64,000 nt of DNA, taken from Cyanophora paradoxa (taxonomy: Eukaryota; Glaucocystophyceae; Cyanophorales; Cyanophoraceae). The stretch lies in assembly GCA_004431415.1 (NCBI GenBank), contig QPMI01000071.1:186001-250000 (forward strand). Direction: 5' to 3'. Of this stretch, positions 57,801 to 64,000 are shown piece by piece. The stretch's first letter is position 1. Each line of letters begins with the position of its first letter. The notes under the pieces are model-generated. The model was given only the letters and a program-made list of their open reading frames with translations, did no database searches and was not told where the DNA came from. The position numbers and the translations under genes are program-made.

Positions 57801-60800
57801 AAGAATTGGTTCAGAAGTTGCCTGCGAGCTCCAGTTCCGCAGCAGCAGATCGACGGTGCCACCCGGGTTGCCGACGACCAGCCAGGACAAGGGGATCGTT
57901 TGCGCGATGTTGATGCACGATTGAGGGACGGTAACAGCATAGCCGTCGGCTGCAGAAAGAAGGATGTGAGCTTCTATATCCACCAATTACCAAATTCACG
58001 CACTTCGTATTTCGTACTCGGGCGTGTCGGCCCAGATCTGAGAGTCCTGCGTGTTCTCTTCCACCCGCAAGATTCGCAGCACGTACTTCCCGCCCTGCGG
58101 AGCAATTGGGAAAGGGTCACATCAAGAATACGGAACGAAATTTAAAATACCCAGCCAAGATCGCCCGGCACTCGGACAGTGTAGCTGTACACGCCGTCTG
58201 CGTAGGCAGCAGCGATACCAGTTGCGAGGCGCCGCGTGGTTGCGTTGGCTGCAACTCCGCCGGGAGCCGGTCTAGGGACGGCGTCGATGTTCCAGCGGAG
58301 GGACGACGGGAGCGACTCGTCGGCGTAGGACGCGTTGGAGAACCAGCACCACGAGACGGCCCAAGAGTCGTTTGCGACGAGGAACGTCACACGGCCAACC
58401 ACGCGCGGCGCGCTGCGCACTGTCTCCGCCCAGGGCGCTGCGAGGGGCGTTTCATCGAGATAGTACAGTGGGAACGATGAAACGCGGTCGCACCGCCAAG
58501 CGTGCCGTTCGCGGATCCACGCAGCGAAGACTCGTCAAGCGACACCACTGTGACGGTCACGTTGTACGGGGCGGGCGGAGGCCTGCTCAGCGGCGCGGGG
58601 AGGATCCGCGACCCCGGGCGCCACGCGACGCGCTGGACTCCGTCGCCGATGAGGGCCGAGCCGGCGGGGCCGACGGGCACCTCGGGCCCGAGCGGCCCTC
58701 CAGGCAGAGCGGCCCGAGCCGAAACGTTGACGAGCTTCGAGCCGCGCAGCCGGCCGAGCACGCGCCACTCGACTGTGATGGGGTTGAAGATGTTGAAACT
58801 CGTGTTTGGCTGCGGTCGCAAGATGGAGACAAGAATGATGCCGGCTGAAGGACGGGCGAATTAGGCTTCTAGCATGCAAAGAGCGCAGGTAAAAGAGGGC
58901 GAAAGCTCACGCTGGATGAAAAACGAAGAAGAGTTGGCGAAGATGATCGGATCACTAGAAGCTTGCGCGCTGGCGTTGTACAGCGAGACGCGGACGCTGT
59001 AAAAGTCGGTCGCGAACCCGAAGGGGACCTGCCACACATAGCGCGCTGTGGACGTGGCGTTGGGCGTGCTTGCTGCGACGTTTGAAGCGATGACGGCCAC
59101 AACAGACGAAGCGTTGCGGTCGATGAGAGCAAGCGTGAAACGGGCCTGCGTCGACGTGTCCGTGGGCGGGCGGGTGTACGACCACTGCACAGTGACGTTG
59201 AGGTTCGTGTACGCTAACGAATCTTGGTAGAGACCGCTCAGAGAGACGGACGATATCACCGGATCTGGCATCGAGGGTGCATCAAAAGGAACGCTCAAGT
59301 TGCATGCACAAGATTGAAAAGCTCACTCTCGAGAGCCAAGCGATTGGTCGTCACGGAAAGCGAGTCCGATGTTGCAGAGAGCACCAAGCGGAGGCTGGCG
59401 GGAGAGTAGAAAGCGGCCATGGCCGTCGTCGAGGTCGGGCCAGGCAAGGGTAGCACAGTGCTTGACGGGGTCCACGCAAACGATTTGGTGGCATTGCCGA
59501 GGGCGGTTGCGACGGTAACCAGCCGCTGAATTAATCCCGTCGCGTTCGCTGTCCACAGCTCGAGCTGAAGGGTTCCCGGGCTGGGGATGATGCCAAGCCA
59601 GCTCCAGGAGATCGCGACAATGCCGAAGACGTGCATGGTCGCCACTTGGGCGGAGCTCTTGCCGAGGACGGTCATGTTCAGGACAGCCGCTGCGTGGGAC
59701 GATCAGTTTAGCCGCAAAATTCGGAAAGCGCATTTGGTGCGCACGGATCACTTCAAACGCAGCGCTGTCTCGGAAGATCGCGGGGCTTACAGCTCCCGCT
59801 ACAATTTGAGAGACGCGAATGAAGTACTGGCCGCGGGGCACGGAGACGGGCACCACCCAGCTCAGACCCAGCCTTGCAGAGCGCGGCGCCGAAGTGCTGA
59901 TGTTCAGCAGCTCCACGAGCGGCGCTTCTGCCGGGGACTCGTAAAGCCGCACGTCAAACGTAGCGCTCTCGTTCAGAGCTGCGGCGGGGTCTCCTGCGGC
60001 GAACAAGTGCTCCCACCGAATGATGATGTTGTTGCCGTGCAGAATCTGCGTCGCCGTGTAGCCGTTCGATATCGACACGTTCTGCACGATCGGGTCTGGC
60101 GCAGGAATCAGCTGCAGAGGCAAGCTGTCTCTCAAAAGCATTCAGAGGCGCACTGTACAGCTGAGACACGGGAAGGACGACGTCGCTCGCGGTCGTGTTC
60201 GGGATCGACACGACAAACTCGAGCTGACCCGCGCCGTACTGTGCGCGGAGAGAGTCGAGAAGGGCCGTCGTAGTAAACGAAGGCACCGGCAGCAGGCCGG
60301 CGGTGAGAGCGACCGGCCAGTCAATGTACTCGAGCGACGCCACAGCAGAGTCCGATACAAGGCCGAGGTCGGAAGAGGAGGATGCGTTGGTGTAGCGCAG
60401 CCGGATCAGCAGCGGCTCGAGAAGCACGCCGTACAGGCGCCACTTCACTCGCACGCCCGACGCGATGTTGTCAACAATGGCATCTCCGGCGAACAGCCGA
60501 TACTCTGCAGAGAAGTCAGCTGCGAGCACAGCAGTGTCCCGACAAAAAAAGGCAAACCTCTCACGACGAACTCGGCGCTTTCGGCCCAAACGGAGGGGTC
60601 CGGCCCAAGCAGATCGACAGCGTAGCGTCTCACGCGCAGTCGGTAGCCAGCGACGGACGTGTTCAGCCACGTCGGCACTGTCCACATCGCCGCGGCAACT
60701 CCGGCAGCAGCTGAGTACGTCGCCGTGACTGATGTCCAATTTGCGATCGTTTCTCCACTTTCCGCGCTGTGCAGCGCGGCCCAAGCGCGCACGTTCGTGC

Positions 60801-63800
60801 GGTTCTCCATCGTTGCGTTCGTGACGTACGACCACGTAACGGATATGGAGCGGTTGTAGTACGCGATTTCGGCATCGAGCAGGCCAACCGCCGTGACGTT
60901 GAAGATGTACGGATCTGAGCCGACGTCAAGCTCAAACCATTGACATGCGGATGGAAATGATACTCACTCCAGAGGGCCACGCTCGCGTTGGAAGCCATGA
61001 GAGGCTCGTCGACAATGCGCGCGACAAGCTGAAGCCCAGCGGACGTGGAGGAGCAACCGACTGCACAAGCGCCACCTGCAAGCGGGCCCGTGAGGGACGT
61101 GGCCACGCCCAAGCCATTGAAATGCAGTCTCTTACCGCAACTAAGAGCGGACTGTGCGCTCTTTGATATGACCGCCTGCCACTTGCAGGATCCGAAGAAC
61201 TCCCGCTCGAAGTTCCAAACGAACCAGCCCGTCGAGGCGTTTTGCGATCCGAGGACAGAAAGAAGATCGCCGTTCGACCAGAGCTCGAGCTGCACTTGGG
61301 CGGAGTTGCGGACTGGAGAAGAGAACGACCACGAGGAGTTCGAGGGAGCAAACAGGTGCACGGAGCTTCGGTCGGCCGCTCCGCGGTTGGGAACCACGTT
61401 CGAAAACGCCGGGATGGGGACGGAATACGATGCGACGGCGCTGACCGTGTTCCCCTGTCCGGCGTAGAACGCGTGATACGTGTACGAGCGCCCGGGAAGA
61501 AAGACAATCGATGCGTCCGAACACGTAAAGGTGGCATTGTCGCTCGTGCAGATGGTTTCGTTCAGAGGCGCGCGTTGGACCGTTGTAGACATGATGGCGC
61601 CGGCAGAGCCATCGGTGGGAGCCGTGATCGAGACTACGACTCCGAGAGTGGACGCTGAACCCGGCAGATGGCTCATAACGGGTGCAGTCGGCGCCGTCCA
61701 CGCTACAATCGAAGAGCTGAGCAACGAGTCGGCGCCGGCTACTGTGCCGTCCGCGCTCTTCGTCGTGTAGTCGCTCACGTAGGTGTAGAGTCGGCCGGGG
61801 AGGAGGCCCGAGTCGACAACAGTTGTCAGCGTCGAGTTGATGTTCGGAGGAACGACAGTGACCGCCAACGACGAGTTGCGGTACAGGCGAAGGGATCCAA
61901 CACCGACCGCAGAGAAGTTCGCTGGCGGGACCCCTGCAACGAACACTGCGATGGCGCTCGAGTTGATCGTCGACGAGCCTTGCATGCTGGGTGCATCCGG
62001 CCGCTGGGTCGACAGGACAAGGGGCGACGAGAGCGACGAGTTAACGTGCGCCGTCGACACGAGGGCGCTGTAAGGGAAAGCTCTCCCTGGAGGCAGCCCG
62101 TCGTCCACGAAGGTCACTCCGGCACAGGAGTCAGATGCTGACGACGGGCACGGAGCGAGGATCCGTGATCCGTTCGTCGAGATCGTTCGGAGCGCCGTGC
62201 CGTTCCGGAAGACCATGACACGCGCGATGAACGACGAAAGACTGATATTTCCGTCAGTAGGGAACACGATATTGAAGGACAGCCGCGTGGCGGTGTGCGG
62301 AGGCTCCACCACCACCTGCCACTGTGTAGGAGCGTCGGGTGCCGGGTGCGTGACGGCGAGTGCGACGGACGTATTTGACGGCGACCAAACCGTCGTGAAG
62401 ATCGCAGTGTAACTCGCGCTGGATCCCGGAATCCGGCCCGAGTCGAGGAACCACGTCATGTTTTGAGCGAGAAACACAGTCATTGCACCGCCAGCGCCGG
62501 AGCGAGTCAGATTGGTTCCTGTCACAACTGAAGCGCTCCCGTCGATCGGGTACCTCACAGATATGTTCACTTGCGATGGAGTAATCCAGTCAATGGACAG
62601 AACGGGCGCCTGCGGAATAGATGCTGTGGCAAGGAAGATGGCTGAGAGGGACCCGCGGGAGAGGGCGCTGTCCGTGCTTTCCAACACCGTTCCTGCAATG
62701 CCGACTCCAAAGAACCGCGCCGTGTACGCGTATTGCCGCCCTGGCACCACGCTCCCGTCAACGTATTCGGCCAGCGCCCCGCCAGTGTAGTTGAACAGCG
62801 AAATTCCGTCGCGGTACATGTAGGTCTGTGTGAATTGAGCCGTTGAAGATCCACTGGCTGGCGCGATGCTGATTGTGATGTCTGTTGCACGAGACTTCAC
62901 CAGCGCCAGCGTCGGTGCGCGTGGGGCCGTGAGCGCCTGCTGAGGATCGCTGAGCGCTGATCGCTGCCATTGGCCCTGGGTTGTATAGTCTGCAGTGTAA
63001 AAGTAAAGCGTCTCCGATATGCGACCCACATCGATGACAGTTGTCGTAGACGCTGCCACGGTCGCGAACGGCGTGGCAGATCCGTTGCGATAGATGCTCA
63101 CGTTGCCAACGACGACGCCCGCTGTCACGGGCACTTGCACTCGAAGGGAGACGGTGTCGTTGCTCACGTCGGCCAGGCTGAGAGTCGGCTTAGGCGCGAG
63201 CTGCGTTGCGTTCATTGCTGCCACCGAGAACTCTGACGGACCCGCCGGCGACAGCAGCCGAGCTTGGCACTGGTAAGCCGTCCCCGGAAGCAGCGAAGCA
63301 AGGTCAATGACGAGCTCGCCACGGGGCCGGCGGACTGTTCCCACGGAGCCGTTGCAAACGATCTCTGTCCCGTTCGTTAGAGCCGCGCTTGCTGCGTCGC
63401 TTATCGTCACAGTCGCCTGCAGAGCCGTCGCGTTGAGTGGCGCCAGCGAGAGAGCCGACTTTGCAGGAGGCAGCGTCACAGTGTAGGCCGCCGACCAGGC
63501 CGAGGACCCCACGGACGAGTTCAAGCGTCCATGGCAAGCGTAGGCGGTGGCTGAAAGCAAGCCGGTCGCAATCGCTTGCGGGGAGGCGCGGGCCACTGTA
63601 TACGCCGTGCCATTGCAGACGATGGTAGACGTGATCCACAGCCCCGCGGTCGCGCTGTCCGTTGCTGAGACGGATATTTGGAGGCTCGTGGAGTTCAGTA
63701 CAACGAGTGCGAGAACAGGTGGCGACGGGAGCGTCGTCACGTTGAGGCTGCCGGGCTCGCTGGTGGTACCGCCTCTCCCGTCGAGGACACAGCTGTAGGT

Positions 63801-64000
63801 GTATGTTGTCGCATACACGACTTGTGCATCTACGAGATACCCTCCAGCTATGGCCGAGTATGCGCCTGCATCCCGCTTGCAGCGAGTGGCAACGACCAGC
63901 GAGGCGAACTGAGCCAGAGGCGACGCCTGTATCGTGACAGAGGGCTGCGTAGACGTGTTGATAAGCACGAGCGTCGGCGTAAGAAGCGCTGTCCACAGGT
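45132..64000 (-). CDS. Gene C: giant multi-domain receptor/channel-like protein, paralogue of gene B (5' end outside window)
   Basis: The frame is open through the right edge. Exons I could phase: 64000-60968, 60914-60558, 60504-60154, 60095-59745, 59689-59327, 59264-58911, 58844-58494, 58437-58151, 58094-58004, 57949-57604, 57533-57377, 57314-57133, 57050-56640, 56574-56236, 56168-56116, 56055-55685, about 55554-55130, 55045-54866, later 51124-50972, 50673-49920. Order: FN3-like repeats, Kre9/KNH-like modules, two-Cys modules, PKD-like, IPT/TIG, GCC2/GCC3 Cys repeats, multi-pass region, cytoplasmic tail ending DMARLELVGICLDRPL with the stop at 45132. Each late landmark has a counterpart in gene B. 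The function, by analogy with TRP-like multi-pass proteins of algae and oomycetes, is probably a surface sensor or channel; no ion-selectivity motif is seen. Most donors are GTGCG or GTGAGC. Confidence 0.7.
48860..51124 (-). other. Gene C multi-pass membrane region
   Basis: Segments in order: FVILCIILFIALFVIGVLFA (51100), RLKWPPI then FNLNIEWLRPECS (50900-50750), FLIKWLVTLTLPLALTLFGI (50650), LAILYVHALLLGASMAYVLL (50000), NTDG with EPSIEC (49850), YTIGIPVALLALAFYGL (49750), FLVLQYRPKYPWWEVVILMR (49620-49480), then FLINRPVLQ (49390) and a last pair near 49100-48950 (LFGGLVFL, ILLLALLSVFGG). The F.VL.YR......WE motif is the best family landmark, shared with gene B. Confidence 0.7.
51400..52570 (-). 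other. Gene C PKD-like, IPT/TIG and GCC2/GCC3 region
   Basis: After a PKD-like end (YNQPGTYVVVGRASNEVSAE) comes an Ig-like module and an IPT/TIG domain (PPRILSAFPSRSPAIGGVDV, LQCFFG, FTIPLVLGYDG). Then come Cys repeats: CPPGYYAITFDVPCNPCSQG, DFYQPFIGRPDCIDCPANAG, CVCNPGYYGF and CPGGIDSCTEGYACA. Order and spacing match gene B at 26.7-28.4 kb. Confidence 0.78.
56236..60914 (-). other. Gene C array of Kre9/KNH-like one-exon modules
   Basis: About ten modules, mostly one ~350-bp exon each, begin and end in phase 1. Each reads P.I..VS......G..I.IRW, then FDVRL or FSVALM, then a W.VP strand and YFIRVS....A....S..F.I (for example IIIRWEHLF, GLSWVVPVSV, RGQYFIRVSQ). This is the pattern of Kre9/KNH-type GPI-protein beta domains; the family name is my inference from W.VP...Y.I.V...S..F.I. 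Confidence 0.6.
60968..64000 (-). other. Gene C large FN3-rich exon (open to window edge)
   Basis: A single exon of more than 3 kb encoding about ten FN3-like modules of ~95 residues. Each opens with a P.AP.LSL-type strand and contains LLPGTAYQCQA or GRxYTYxxxFT closing strands with Ser/Thr/Asn-rich linkers and many N-x-S/T sequons. It continues open to base 64000 (TPTLVLINTSTQPSVTIQ), so N-terminal modules and the signal peptide are missing. Confidence 0.75.

Overview
This window looks like a GC-rich microalgal or other protist nuclear genome (haptophyte- or stramenopile-like; the exact lineage cannot be fixed from sequence alone) carrying a piece of a DNA virus at its left end. The host part has short introns with a strongly preferred G^GTGCG donor and a YGCAG acceptor, long multi-domain surface proteins and many intronic minisatellites. 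The left 10.25 kb is visibly richer in A+T, has no introns, and packs genes 4-40 bp apart in viral style.

Region 1 (1-10223), endogenous virus-like segment: a truncated C-terminus of a structural-type protein, a patatin-like lipase fused to a discoidin-like domain, a 1236-aa membrane-anchored fibre-like protein, a 1320-aa fibre with H-T-H repeats and a C-terminal S74 intramolecular chaperone, a 102-aa unknown, and a duplicated CxxC zinc-ribbon protein. No capsid, ATPase, integrase or polymerase is in view, so the viral family (polinton-like or giant-virus-like) stays open.

Region 2 (10591-19091, minus strand), gene A: a secreted protein whose signal-peptide exon is followed by five tandem copies of a three-exon unit of about 1425 bp (FN3/Ig-like exon plus two exons that together make a WSC-like Cys domain), then a Pro/Ser/Thr-rich stalk and C-terminal exons. 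I could phase every one of its 19 exons; four carry one-base differences that break the frame.

Region 3 (19092-23742): noncoding DNA saturated with short palindromes, one well-defined hAT-type MITE (20152-20579, with 8-bp target duplications) and a strand-asymmetric purine-rich block.

Region 4 (about 23743-43413, plus) and region 5 (45132 to beyond 64000, minus) are two convergent, paralogous giant receptor/channel-like genes (B and C). Both run from symmetric-phase ectodomain modules through PKD-like and IPT/TIG modules and GCC2/GCC3-type cysteine-rich repeats into a multi-pass membrane domain with matching sequence landmarks (an FLVLxYR motif followed by WE, an NVDG/NTDG...EPSI(L/E)C stretch, a PEC/PQC motif), then a long cytoplasmic tail encoded by many small exons. 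Gene C additionally has a FN3-rich N-terminal exon and a run of Kre9/KNH-like modules; its 5' end lies outside the window. The 1.7 kb between the two stop codons is noncoding.

Together the host genes encode large cell-surface adhesion/sensing proteins built by exon shuffling and tandem exon duplication, next to a viral remnant that itself encodes attachment-type proteins.
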